Source: Clostridia bacterium (GTDB lineage Bacteria > Bacillota > Clostridia > TANB77 > CAG-508). Taken from it: a stretch of 64,000 nucleotides of DNA. The stretch covers positions 237,147-301,146 of the forward strand of contig JAFRNM010000004.1 in assembly GCA_017430135.1 (NCBI GenBank), read 5' to 3'. This document shows, piece by piece, positions 16,623 to 25,785 of the stretch. The position numbers and the translations under genes were made by a program. The notes under the pieces were generated by a model, which made no database searches, was not told the origin of the DNA, and saw only the letters and a program-made list of their open reading frames with translations. Position 1 is the first letter of the stretch; the number at the start of each line of letters is the position of its first letter.

Positions 16623-17744
16623 ATGAAAGCTCTTGTTATAGATAAAGCAGATTTTAGACACAATATAGAAAGTGTAAAAAAATATGCAGAGAAAACTTTA
16701 CCAGATGATAATGGAAACAAATTAAAAATAATTGCAGTAGTAAAAGCAAATGGGTATGGTTATGGATTAGTACCATATACACAATTTTTAATAGATAATG
16801 GAATGGATTTTTTTGCAGTAGCAACAATAGAAGAAGCATTAAAGCTTAGGAAAGCTGGCATAAAAGAAAATATTTTGATGCTATCTTCAACCGCAATAAA
16901 AGAAGAAGTTGAAAGATTAGTAGAAAACAACATAATAATAACAGTGGGTTCAAAAGAAGCTGCACAAGTTGCAAATGAAATTGGAAAAGAACAAAATAAA
17001 AAGATAAGATGCCACTTAAAAATAGATACAGGGTTTGGAAGATATGGTTTTATATATAGTGATAGAGATAAAATTGTGGAAGCCATAAAACCATTAGAAA
17101 ATCTAAAAATAGAAGGAACATTTACACATTTTTCAATTGCATTTTATAATAAAGATGAATACACCAAATTACAATTCAAAAGATTTATAGATTGTATAGA
17201 AGTGCTAAAAATGAATGAAATAGAAACAGGAATGTTACATTGTTGTAATTCATCTGCGTTTATAAAATTTCCAGAAATGCACTTAAATGCTGTAAGAATC
17301 GGGTCTTGTTTTACAGGAAAAATGGCATTTACAAATACATTAGGGTTAAAACCAATTGGTGAATTTAAAACAAATGTGGTAGAAATAAAAACACTTCCAA
17401 AAGGTTTTAACGTAGGTTATTCAAATGCATATACAACTACAAAAGAAACCAAAGTAGCAATAATACCAGTAGGAAATATGACAGCTTTAAATATGGATTG
17501 TGCAGATGATATGTTTAGATTTGTAGACAAGTTAAGAGACTTCATGGGAGCTTTCAAAAGACTTTTTAAAAAAAGAATGTTATACGTTAATGTAAATAAT
17601 CAAAAATGTCCAATACTAGGCAGAATTGGGACATATCATGTAACTGTTGATATTACCGGAAAAAATGTAAATATTGGTGATGAAGTTATTGTTGATATTA
17701 ATCCCAAATATTTGGATTCAAGTATTGAAAGGATTTATATTTAA
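16623..17744 (+). CDS. alr: Alanine racemase-family PLP enzyme, divergent form
   Basis: 373 residues. The PLP-lysine motif AVVKANGYGYG and the barrel sequences DTGFGRYGF and HCCNSSAFI are those of fold-III alanine racemases, which make D-Ala for peptidoglycan. The C-terminal domain departs from the usual pattern. Where most Alr proteins have V-G-Y-G...P-I-G-Y-A-D-G, this one has VGYSNAYTTT...IPVGNMTAL. The usual G-R-V-S-M-D-Q becomes GRIGTYHVTVDIT. A subgroup of clostridial Alr proteins has similar substitutions, so activity on Ala is likely but another racemase activity is possible. Confidence 0.8.
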   Translation: MKALVIDKADFRHNIESVKKYAEKTLPDDNGNKLKIIAVVKANGYGYGLVPYTQFLIDNGMDFFAVATIEEALKLRKAGIKENILMLSSTAIKEEVERLVENNIIITVGSKEAAQVANEIGKEQNKKIRCHLKIDTGFGRYGFIYSDRDKIVEAIKPLENLKIEGTFTHFSIAFYNKDEYTKLQFKRFIDCIEVLKMNEIETGMLHCCNSSAFIKFPEMHLNAVRIGSCFTGKMAFTNTLGLKPIGEFKTNVVEIKTLPKGFNVGYSNAYTTTKETKVAIIPVGNMTALNMDCADDMFRFVDKLRDFMGAFKRLFKKRMLYVNVNNQKCPILGRIGTYHVTVDITGKNVNIGDEVIVDINPKYLDSSIERIYI

Positions 17745-17795
17745 TTAAAATTTTATGTATAAATAATATATTTATACAAAAGAGGAGAAAATAGT

Positions 17796-18818
17796 ATGGA
17801 AGAAAAAAGTGTTTTGAGAAAAGGTTTTTTTAAAAAAGTTTGGTACTCAATATTTAAAATAGAAAAATATGGCGAAATGGCAGCAGAAGGAGTTCCAAGA
17901 GCAATATTTTACACAATAAAATTAGCATTAGTTATAGCACTAATAACAGCATTAGGCTCATTATATCAAGCAAATCAATTAGTAAATAAAGGAAAAGACT
18001 TTCTAGAAACGCAAGTTGGAGAATTTACTTATAAAGAAGGAATGCTAAATGTAGAAAAGGAAGAGCCAATTATAGCTCCAAGTTCACAATTTGGTCAAAT
18101 AATAATAAACACAAAAACAGAAACAGAAGAAGAAATGGAACAAATTGTAAATTCAATACAAACTTCAAAAGGAATAGTGTTATTAAAAGATAGAGTTGTT
18201 GCAAAAGGAATTTCTCAAAAAAATTTTGTAACATACAAATATGCAGATTTACTAAATGGAACAGGAATACAAGAAATAAATAAACAAGATGTAATAAATC
18301 TATTTAATGGGGATAATTTGGGGAAAATTTATCTTGCAATAGTGGTTGCATTAACGCTATATATGCTATTAAATTACACATTACAAATCTTGTGGTATAA
18401 TGTTGTATTAAGTATGTTTGGTTTTGTAGTAACATTTTTCTCAAAAATAAAAATGAGATATGCTGCTTTATTTAATATGTCATGTTATGCATTTACACTA
18501 TCAATCTTATTACAAGGAATTTATGTATTAGTAAATATATTCTGGAGTTTTGAAATAAGATACTTCCAAGTAATGTATGTGACGGTAGCAGCAATATATT
18601 TAATTGCAGCAATTTTCTTAATTAAAACAGAATTCTTAAAACAAAAAATTGAAGCATCAAAACTAGTTGAAATAAAGAAAAAAGAAAACGAAGAAAAAGA
18701 AGAAAATAAAGAAGAGAAAGAAGATAAAAAACAAGAAGAACCTGAAAAGAAAGAAAAAACAAAAGATAAAGAAAATGAAAAGAAGAATGGAGCAGAACCA
18801 GAAGGTTCACAAGCATAG
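17796..18818 (+). CDS. DUF1189-family membrane protein
   Basis: 340 residues. A basic N-terminus with the KGFFKKVWYSIFKIEKYGEM segment leads to one transmembrane helix (LALVIALITALGSLY), an external domain of about 130 residues, then four hydrophobic segments and a long charged K/E-rich tail (residues about 285-340). This layout matches DUF1189 proteins, whose function is not established. It lies 15 nt upstream of ftsH, so the two are co-transcribed, and a role in membrane-protein quality control can be imagined but is inference. Confidence 0.7.
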   Translation: MEEKSVLRKGFFKKVWYSIFKIEKYGEMAAEGVPRAIFYTIKLALVIALITALGSLYQANQLVNKGKDFLETQVGEFTYKEGMLNVEKEEPIIAPSSQFGQIIINTKTETEEEMEQIVNSIQTSKGIVLLKDRVVAKGISQKNFVTYKYADLLNGTGIQEINKQDVINLFNGDNLGKIYLAIVVALTLYMLLNYTLQILWYNVVLSMFGFVVTFFSKIKMRYAALFNMSCYAFTLSILLQGIYVLVNIFWSFEIRYFQVMYVTVAAIYLIAAIFLIKTEFLKQKIEASKLVEIKKKENEEKEENKEEKEDKKQEEPEKKEKTKDKENEKKNGAEPEGSQA

Positions 18819-18833
18819 AAGGAGAAAAATTAG

Positions 18834-20636
18834 ATGAGTAAAAAAGGAAATAACAAAAACAATGCAAGCAAAAAGTTTTTAATAGGAATTATTATATTCT
18901 TATGTATTGCAATCATTGCAGGTTTTGCGGCATATCTTATAATGAATAAAAATAAAGACGAAAAAGATGACAAAACTCTTGCATATACAGATTTAATAAA
19001 AGAAATATCTTATGGAAATGTAGAAAAAGTTGAAATGACAGTTGGCAGTACATCTGTTAAAGTAAAAATAAAAAATGACGAAGAAGAAAAGTCAGCATTA
19101 GTACCTGATACAGAAAGTTTTGTATCTTTAATTCAACAAAAAGTTGCGGAAGGAAATGAAATAGAATTGATACAAAATCCAAAAGGATTTCTAGCACAAT
19201 TTGCATCAATTTTAATATCATTTTTACCAACGCTTATAATGCTTTCATTATTTGTAATGATATTCAAAATGCAAGGACTAGGCGAAAAAGGTAAAGTATA
19301 TGATGAAACAGAAAGAAAAACTAAAATAAAATTTGATGATGTTGCAGGACTTGATGAAGAAAAACAAGAAATGATAGAAATAGTAGATTTCTTAAAAAAA
19401 CCAGAAAAATTTGCAAAAATGGGAGCAAGAGTTCCAAGAGGTGTATTATTAAATGGTAAGCCAGGAACTGGTAAAACTCTTATAGCAAAAGCAATTGCTG
19501 GAGAAGCAAATGTACCATTTATATCAATGAGTGGTTCAGAATTTATAGAAATGTTTGCAGGTTTAGGAGCATCAAGGGTTAGAAAACTATTTGAAAAAGC
19601 TAGAAAACTTGCTCCATGTATAGTTTTTATAGATGAAATTGATGCAATAGGTTCAAGAAGAACAACCAATAGTGGAGCGGAATCTGAAAATAATCAAACT
19701 CTAAATCAATTATTAGTTGAAATGGATGGATTTGGGTCAGAAGAAACTATAATAGTTTTAGCAGCTACAAACAGACCAGAAATGCTAGATAAAGCACTTT
19801 TAAGGCCAGGAAGATTTGATAGACAAATTACAATTCCTGCACCAGATTTAAGAGGAAGATTAGAAATATTAAAAATACATTCAAGAGAAAAGAAATTGTC
19901 AGATGAAATAAACCTAGAAAGCATTGCAGAAGATACAGCAGGATATACAGGGGCAGAACTTGCAAATATTTTAAACGAAGCTGCAATAATTGCTACAATA
20001 AATGGACATATAGAAATAGAAAATAGTGATATAGAAGAAGCTGTTAAAAAAGTAACAGTGGGGTTAGAAAAAAGAACAAGAAAATATTCAGATAAAGATA
20101 AAAGATTAACAGCATATCACGAGGCAGGTCACGCAGTAGTAAGCAGATATTTACCAACTCAAACAGATGTAAAAGAAATATCAATAATACCAAGAGGTGT
20201 AGCTGGTGGTTACACAATGTATAAATCTGATGATGATAAATATTATATATCTAAAACAGAAATGAAAGAAAAACTAATTGCATTACTTGGTGGTAGAGCA
20301 GCAGAAGAATTAGTAATAAATGATATTTCAACAGGAGCTTCAAATGATATAGAAGTAGCTACTCAAATTGCAAGAGATATGGTTACAAAATATGGAATGA
20401 GTGAAGTTCTAGGTCCAATAGACTTCCAGGGAAAAGAACCATACGAAATGCAAATGTTTGGAGAAAACATTGGAGATGTAATTGGAGCTGAAGTTAAGAA
20501 ATTAATAGATACAGCATATAAACAAGCAATAGAACTACTTATAGCACATAGAGATAAATTAGATTTAATTGCTGAAACTTTAATTAGACAAGAAAAAATC
20601 AACGAAGCTCAATTTAATGAATTATTTGGAAAATAA
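18834..20636 (+). CDS. ftsH: ATP-dependent zinc metalloprotease FtsH
   Basis: A 600-residue membrane AAA+ protease. Two transmembrane helices (FLIGIIIFLCIAIIAGFAAY and ILISFLPTLIMLSLFVMI) flank the external domain. Walker A is GKPGTGKTLIAKA, Walker B CIVFIDEIDAIGSRR, the arginine-finger region RPGRFDRQI, and the zinc motif HEAGHA. The pore loop reads MFAGLGASRVR where most FtsH proteins have MFVGVGASRVR, and Walker A has K in place of the usual P. Everything else is canonical. Confidence 0.97.
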   Translation: MSKKGNNKNNASKKFLIGIIIFLCIAIIAGFAAYLIMNKNKDEKDDKTLAYTDLIKEISYGNVEKVEMTVGSTSVKVKIKNDEEEKSALVPDTESFVSLIQQKVAEGNEIELIQNPKGFLAQFASILISFLPTLIMLSLFVMIFKMQGLGEKGKVYDETERKTKIKFDDVAGLDEEKQEMIEIVDFLKKPEKFAKMGARVPRGVLLNGKPGTGKTLIAKAIAGEANVPFISMSGSEFIEMFAGLGASRVRKLFEKARKLAPCIVFIDEIDAIGSRRTTNSGAESENNQTLNQLLVEMDGFGSEETIIVLAATNRPEMLDKALLRPGRFDRQITIPAPDLRGRLEILKIHSREKKLSDEINLESIAEDTAGYTGAELANILNEAAIIATINGHIEIENSDIEEAVKKVTVGLEKRTRKYSDKDKRLTAYHEAGHAVVSRYLPTQTDVKEISIIPRGVAGGYTMYKSDDDKYYISKTEMKEKLIALLGGRAAEELVINDISTGASNDIEVATQIARDMVTKYGMSEVLGPIDFQGKEPYEMQMFGENIGDVIGAEVKKLIDTAYKQAIELLIAHRDKLDLIAETLIRQEKINEAQFNELFGK

Positions 20637-20641
20637 AAACA

Positions 20642-20671
20642 AAAAAGAATACTTTACAAGTATTCTTTTTT
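20642..20671 (+). terminator. Terminator of ftsH
   Basis: AAAAAGAATACTT / AAGTATTCTTTTT with a 3-nt loop. Confidence 0.8.
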
Positions 20672-20725
20672 AGTATAGAATTACATTATATAAAACAAAC
20701 TAAAAGATAAGAAAGGTGTAAAGTT

Positions 20726-21553
20726 ATGAAAATTACAGATATAAAGGAATTGGAGAATAAGGCTAAAGAAGTTAGAAAAGGCATAATAGAAGCTGTTTAT
20801 AGTAATAAATCTGGACATCCAGGTGGTTCACTTTCAATTGCAGATATTATGACAGTTTTATATTTTAATCAATTAAATATTGATGAAAAAAATCCTAAAT
20901 GGGAAGAAAGAGATAGACTTGTTTTATCTAAAGGACATTGTTCGCCTTCATTATATAGCTGTTTAGCCAATAGAGGATTTTTCGATGTAGAAAAATTAAA
21001 AACATTTAGAAATATAGAAAGCAATTTACAAGGACATCCAGATATGAACAAAGTTCCAGGTGTAGATATGACATCAGGTTCATTAGGACAAGGATTATCA
21101 AGTGCAAATGGTATGGCGATTGCAGGAAAAATGGATAACAAAAATTATAGAGTTTACTGCATTTTAGGAGATGGCGAAATAGAAGAAGGCCAAATTTGGG
21201 AAGCTGCAATGACAGCAAACAAATACAAGCTAGACAATTTATGTGTAATTGTAGACAATAATAATTTACAAATAGATGGAACAATAGAAGAAGTAATGAG
21301 CTCATACCCAATAGATGAAAAATTTAAAAGCTTTGGATTTCAAGTAATAAACATAGATGGACACAATATTCAAGAAATAATAGATGCCTTTGATGTAGCA
21401 AAAAATGTAAAAGAAAAACCAACATGCATAATAGCAAAAACAATTAAGGGAAAAGGCATTTCATTCATGGAAAACAAGGCGGAATGGCATGGAAAAGCAC
21501 CAAGTGAAGAAGAATACAAAATTGCAATGGAAGAATTAGGAGGTGCTAGATAA
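20726..21553 (+). CDS. Transketolase, N-terminal (TPP-binding) subunit
   Basis: 275 residues, equivalent to the first third of full-length transketolase. Visible motifs: NKSGHPGGSLSIADIMTVLY, LSKGHCSP, QGHPDMNKVPGVDMTSGSLGQGL and the TPP/metal motif GDGEIEEGQIWEAAMTA. It transfers two-carbon units in the non-oxidative pentose phosphate pathway, together with the next gene. The split form is common in Clostridia and archaea. Confidence 0.95.
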   Translation: MKITDIKELENKAKEVRKGIIEAVYSNKSGHPGGSLSIADIMTVLYFNQLNIDEKNPKWEERDRLVLSKGHCSPSLYSCLANRGFFDVEKLKTFRNIESNLQGHPDMNKVPGVDMTSGSLGQGLSSANGMAIAGKMDNKNYRVYCILGDGEIEEGQIWEAAMTANKYKLDNLCVIVDNNNLQIDGTIEEVMSSYPIDEKFKSFGFQVINIDGHNIQEIIDAFDVAKNVKEKPTCIIAKTIKGKGISFMENKAEWHGKAPSEEEYKIAMEELGGAR

Positions 21554-22488
21554 TGAAAGAAGAAAAGAAAGCTACAAGACAAAGCTATGGAGAAGCATTA
21601 GCTGAATTAGGAAGAAAAAATAAAGATATAGTTGTGCTAGATGCAGACTTAGCAGGAGCTACAAAAACGAGTATATTTGCGAAAGAATTTCCAGAAAGAT
21701 TTTTCGATATAGGAATTGCGGAAGCAGACATGATAGGAACAGCAGCGGGAATGACAACATGTGGTAAAATTCCATATGCAAGCACATTTGCAGTATTTGC
21801 AGCAGGAAGAGCTTATGACCAAATAAGAAATAGTGTGTGTTATCCTAAATTAAATGTAAAAATCTGTGCAACACATAGTGGAATAACAGTTGGAGAAGAT
21901 GGAGCAACACACCAAATGATAGAAGATATTTCTTTGATGAGAACACTTCCAAACATTACAGTGATGTCAGTTTCAGATGACATACAAACAAAATGGGCAG
22001 TGGAAGAAATATCAAAAATAAAAGGTCCTGTATATTTAAGACTTGGAAGACTTGCAACACCTATGATCTATGACGAAACACAAAAATTTGAAATTGAAAA
22101 AGCAATTCAAATAGGAGAAGGAACAGATGCAACAGTATTTGCAACAGGAGTAACTGTTTCAGAAGCTTTAAAAGCCAAAGAAGAATTAGAAAAACAAGGA
22201 ATTAATATTAGAGTAGTTGATATTCACACAATCAAGCCAATAGACAGAGAAACAATCATAAGATGTGCAAAAGAAACTAAAAAACTAATTTCAATAGAAG
22301 ATCACAGTATAATAGGTGGGTTGGGTTCTGCCATAGCAGAAGTGCTAACAGAAGAATATCCTGCAAAATTAACAAGATTAGGAATAAAAGATACATTTGG
22401 AAAATCAGGAAAAGCAGAAGATTTAATGAAATACTTTGGAATAACAAGCCAAGATATAATAAAAGAAATGCAAAATGGAACACTTTAA
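21553..22488 (+). CDS. Transketolase, C-terminal subunit
   Basis: 311 residues with the pyrimidine-binding domain: FDIGIAEADMIGTAAGMTTCGK, TFAVFAAGRAYDQIRNSVCY, THSGITVGEDGATHQ, and the C-terminal domain (VVDIHTIKPIDRETI). Its ATG overlaps the stop of the N-terminal subunit (TAATG), so the two are translated in step. Confidence 0.95.
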   Translation: MKEEKKATRQSYGEALAELGRKNKDIVVLDADLAGATKTSIFAKEFPERFFDIGIAEADMIGTAAGMTTCGKIPYASTFAVFAAGRAYDQIRNSVCYPKLNVKICATHSGITVGEDGATHQMIEDISLMRTLPNITVMSVSDDIQTKWAVEEISKIKGPVYLRLGRLATPMIYDETQKFEIEKAIQIGEGTDATVFATGVTVSEALKAKEELEKQGINIRVVDIHTIKPIDRETIIRCAKETKKLISIEDHSIIGGLGSAIAEVLTEEYPAKLTRLGIKDTFGKSGKAEDLMKYFGITSQDIIKEMQNGTL

Positions 22489-22554
22489 AAATGTATAAAT
22501 CAATTGTGAATTTTCTGTGAAAAGTGCAAAATCGAGAAAAAAAGAGATAATAGT

Positions 22555-22592
22555 AAGAAAATGTAAAAAAACCAACATTTTCTTGCTTTTTT
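22555..22592 (+). terminator. Terminator of the transketolase pair
   Basis: AAGAAAATGT / ACATTTTCTT followed by GCTTTTTTT. Confidence 0.7.
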
Positions 22593-22664
22593 TGTTGTAA
22601 AAACTATTGCAAAATTCTATTATTATTGTTATTATAAGATAGAGAAAATTGTATGTTATAAATT

Positions 22665-22800
22665 GATTATAATATCATTTTTGAATTACGCGTAAGCGAC
22701 CAACCGTAGCGAAGCGCAGGGCGACTGGAGCAATTTACATACTAGTATTTTTAAATATGGAAATTGCGACACCAAGTAATTCAAAAATAATATTATAATC
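22665..22800 (+). repeat. Fold-back repeat family copy B (tkt-ftsE gap)
   Basis: The core (22689-22776) begins CGCGTAAGCGACCAACCG and ends GGAAATTGCGACACCAAG; inner stem GCAATTT/AAATTGC. Arms of 24 nt (22665-22688 and 22777-22800) pair with one mismatch and are unrelated to the arms of other copies. Confidence 0.8.
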
Positions 22801-22831
22801 ACAAAAGAATAAAATAAGGAGAATAACAATA

Positions 22832-23518
22832 ATGATAGAATTTAGAAATGTTTCAAAGACTTATGATACAGGAACAAAAGCTGTAAAAAACGCTAATTTT
22901 GTAATAGAAAAAGGAGAATTTGCATTCTTAGTAGGAGCTTCTGGAAGCGGTAAATCTACACTAATAAAGTTGATATTAAAAGAAGAGGAACCAACATCTG
23001 GAAATATTATTATAAATGGAAAAGACACAACATTTTTAAAACAAAGCAGAGTTCCATATTTAAGAAGAAGTATGGGAGTAGTTTTCCAAGACTTCAGACT
23101 TTTACCTGATAAAACAGTATATGACAATGTAGCTTATGCAATGTACATAGTTAGAGCAACACCAAGACATATAAGAAGACAAGTTCCAATGGTACTATCA
23201 TTAGTTGGTTTAAGTGGAAAGGCAAAAATGTATCCAAATGAGCTTTCTGGTGGTGAGCAACAAAGAGTTGCATTAGCAAGAGCATTGGTAAACAATCCAT
23301 CAATGTTGATAGCAGACGAGCCAACAGGAAACCTAGATCCTGACACAGCTTGGGACATTATGAATTTATTAAATGACATCAACATGAGAGGAACAACAGT
23401 AGTAGTTGCAACACATGCCAAAGATATAGTGGATAAGATGAAAAAGAGGGTTATACAGATTAATAAAGGCGACATAATAAGAGATGATAAAAAAGGTGGT
23501 TATGATAGTGAAATATAG
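22832..23518 (+). CDS. ftsE: Cell-division ATP-binding protein FtsE
   Basis: A 228-residue ABC ATPase: Walker A VGASGSGKSTLIKL, FQDFRLLPDKTVYDNVAY (Q loop and FtsE-type sequence), signature LSGGEQQRVALARAL, Walker B LIADEPTGNLDPDT and switch His in VATHAKD. With FtsX it couples cytoplasmic ATP hydrolysis to activation of wall hydrolases outside. The reading frame overlaps ftsX by 17 nt. Confidence 0.97.
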   Translation: MIEFRNVSKTYDTGTKAVKNANFVIEKGEFAFLVGASGSGKSTLIKLILKEEEPTSGNIIINGKDTTFLKQSRVPYLRRSMGVVFQDFRLLPDKTVYDNVAYAMYIVRATPRHIRRQVPMVLSLVGLSGKAKMYPNELSGGEQQRVALARALVNNPSMLIADEPTGNLDPDTAWDIMNLLNDINMRGTTVVVATHAKDIVDKMKKRVIQINKGDIIRDDKKGGYDSEI

Positions 23519-24425
23519 TAGATTGGGATATTTTATTGGAGAAGGATTTCGAAATGTATTTAAAAACAAGAAATCAACAGGAGCCTCACTTATGATAATG
23601 TGTGCAACAATGATTATTTTTGGGATATTTCTATTATTAGGAGAAAATGTTAATCATCTTGTAAAAGAAGTTGAAGCAGGACAAGGAATGCAAGTCTTTA
23701 TAAATAAAGATGTTACAGAAGAACAAATTACAGAGTTAGGCAATAAAATAAGAGAGTTAAAAATAGATGGTGTACCTGTAGTAAATCAAGTTACAAGAGT
23801 AACAAAAGAAGAGGCCCTTGTAACGATGAAGGAAAGATTTAAGGAAAAACAAGATTTATTAGCAACTTTTGAAGGGGAAAATAATATATTCCCAGAATCT
23901 TATGTAGTTACCTTAACAGATTTAAAGTATAGTCCACAAGTTCAAGATGAAATCGGTAGAATGGATAATGTTAAAAAAATAACAAGTAGAGATCAAACTG
24001 TAACAACATTATTAGGGTTAGCTAAATGGATAAGAATTGTAACAGGAGTGCTTTTGATTTTATTAGTATTCATTTCAATGTTTATTATAGCAAATACAAT
24101 AAAACTTACAGTTCATGCAAGAAGAAAAGAAATATCAATTATGAAATATGTGGGGGCAACAAATAATTTTATTAGATGGCCATTCATCGTTGAAGGTATG
24201 ATTATTGGTATTTTTGCAAGTGCTATTTCTATAATACTTATAGGATTATTATATAATATGCTAGCAGATGCAATTGTTAACGCTGATTTTATTAAACGTA
24301 TGAATATAAGCTTACTTCCATTTGCAGATATGTTTAATTATATCTTAGTAACTTATATGGGACTAGGAATGGGAATTGGAGCTATAGGAAGTATAATTTC
24401 AATGAGAAAATATTTGAAAGTATAG
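23502..24425 (+). CDS. ftsX: Cell-division membrane protein FtsX
   Basis: 307 residues. Start 23502 (MIVKYSRLGYF) follows AAAAGGTGG; the upstream start at 23484 has no such signal. Topology: an N-terminal helix (ASLMIMCATMIIFGIFLLL), an external domain of about 130 residues, then three helices at the C-terminus with the ARRKEISIMKYVGATN segment typical of FtsX/MacB-type permeases. It should transmit FtsE action to the two M23 proteins encoded next. Confidence 0.95.
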   Translation: MIVKYSRLGYFIGEGFRNVFKNKKSTGASLMIMCATMIIFGIFLLLGENVNHLVKEVEAGQGMQVFINKDVTEEQITELGNKIRELKIDGVPVVNQVTRVTKEEALVTMKERFKEKQDLLATFEGENNIFPESYVVTLTDLKYSPQVQDEIGRMDNVKKITSRDQTVTTLLGLAKWIRIVTGVLLILLVFISMFIIANTIKLTVHARRKEISIMKYVGATNNFIRWPFIVEGMIIGIFASAISIILIGLLYNMLADAIVNADFIKRMNISLLPFADMFNYILVTYMGLGMGIGAIGSIISMRKYLKV

Positions 24426-24456
24426 TTCTTATAAAAAATAATAAAAGGAGGTCAAA

Positions 24457-25749
24457 ATGCGAAAAATAATAAGTGCAATACTTATTGTAATAATATGCAA
24501 TATTAGTATAATAAGCTATGCTGAAAATAGCACAAATGAAAAAACATCATCAAGCGAAACAAGCAAAGACCTCTCACAACTACAAAGTCAACAGCAAGAA
24601 TTACAAAACAAAATGCAAGAAGTTGGACAAGACTTAAACGAAGTCCAAGACGAACTAACAGAAAATTTACAACAAATTCAAATTATAGATGAAAAAATAG
24701 AACAAGTTCAAAAAGATTTAGAAGAATTAACAAATAAAATTGAAAAAATAACTCAGAACAATAAAAAGCTAGAACAAAAACTAAAAGTTGCAACCCAAAA
24801 TTACGAAAAACAGAAGAAACTTTTAGAAGCAAGGCTTGTTGCAATATATGAAGCAGGAGAAACACAATATTTAGATGTAATTCTTTCATCAGCAGACTTA
24901 TCAGAATTCCTTTCAAACTATGTTTTAGTTACAGAAATTGCATCTTATGATACACAACTACTAGAGGAAGTAGAAGAAAAGAAACAAATAATTGAACTAG
25001 CTAAACAACATTTAGACGAAAACTTAGCACAATTAAACATAATGAAAACAAGTCAAGAAAAGAATTCTAAAATACTTCAAAATACTAAAATATTAAGAGA
25101 AAAATATACAGCTAAATTATCAGAACAAGAAAAAGAAGTTCAAGCACAAATAGATGAATATAAACTACAATATGAGCAAGTAAATAGAGAAATATTACAA
25201 ACAGCTTTATCAGATGGATTGCTTGCAGACTATGTTGGCGGATTAATGACATGGCCAATTCCAGGATATTCAACAATCACATCAAATTATGGAATGAGAG
25301 TTCACCCAATAACAGGGGTGTACAAATTACATACTGGAGTTGATGTAGGAGCTCCAATGGGGGCAGATTTTGTGGCTGCAAATGATGGAATTGTTACAAA
25401 AGCATATTTTAATCCAGCATATGGAAACATGGTTATGGTCGACCATGGAGGCGGAATTTCCACATTATATGCACATGGCTCTGAAATTTTGGTAAGAGTA
25501 GGACAACTTGTAAAAAAAGGAGAACCTGTTTTGAAAGTTGGTTCAACAGGATATTCAACAGGTCCACATGCTCATTTTGAAGTAAGAATAAATGGTGTTG
25601 TAACAAACCCAATGGAATATATAACAGGAGATAAAATACCAGAATATTTAAAAGAAAAATTAGAAAAAGCATTAAATACAGAAAATACAGCTGAAACAAG
25701 CAATACTACAACTACAGAAGAGACAAACAAAGAAACGACAAGTAATTAA
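24457..25749 (+). CDS. Coiled-coil M23 murein hydrolase (EnvC/PcsB/CwlO-like), first of two
   Basis: 430 residues. Signal peptide (IISAILIVIICNISIISYA), then a long coiled coil (residues 35-240) with the conserved LLEARLVAIYEAGETQYLDV hinge region, then a LytM/M23 domain with the full zinc set: HTGVD and HAHFE, plus GNMVMVDHGGGISTLYAHGS. It is encoded 31 nt after ftsX, matching the FtsEX-PcsB and FtsEX-CwlO pairings of other Firmicutes. A Thr-rich tail ends it. It most likely cleaves peptidoglycan cross-peptides on FtsEX command. Confidence 0.9.
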   Translation: MRKIISAILIVIICNISIISYAENSTNEKTSSSETSKDLSQLQSQQQELQNKMQEVGQDLNEVQDELTENLQQIQIIDEKIEQVQKDLEELTNKIEKITQNNKKLEQKLKVATQNYEKQKKLLEARLVAIYEAGETQYLDVILSSADLSEFLSNYVLVTEIASYDTQLLEEVEEKKQIIELAKQHLDENLAQLNIMKTSQEKNSKILQNTKILREKYTAKLSEQEKEVQAQIDEYKLQYEQVNREILQTALSDGLLADYVGGLMTWPIPGYSTITSNYGMRVHPITGVYKLHTGVDVGAPMGADFVAANDGIVTKAYFNPAYGNMVMVDHGGGISTLYAHGSEILVRVGQLVKKGEPVLKVGSTGYSTGPHAHFEVRINGVVTNPMEYITGDKIPEYLKEKLEKALNTENTAETSNTTTTEETNKETTSN

Positions 25750-25785
25750 ATATGAAAATTCTAAAAATGAAAATAGGAGGAACAT

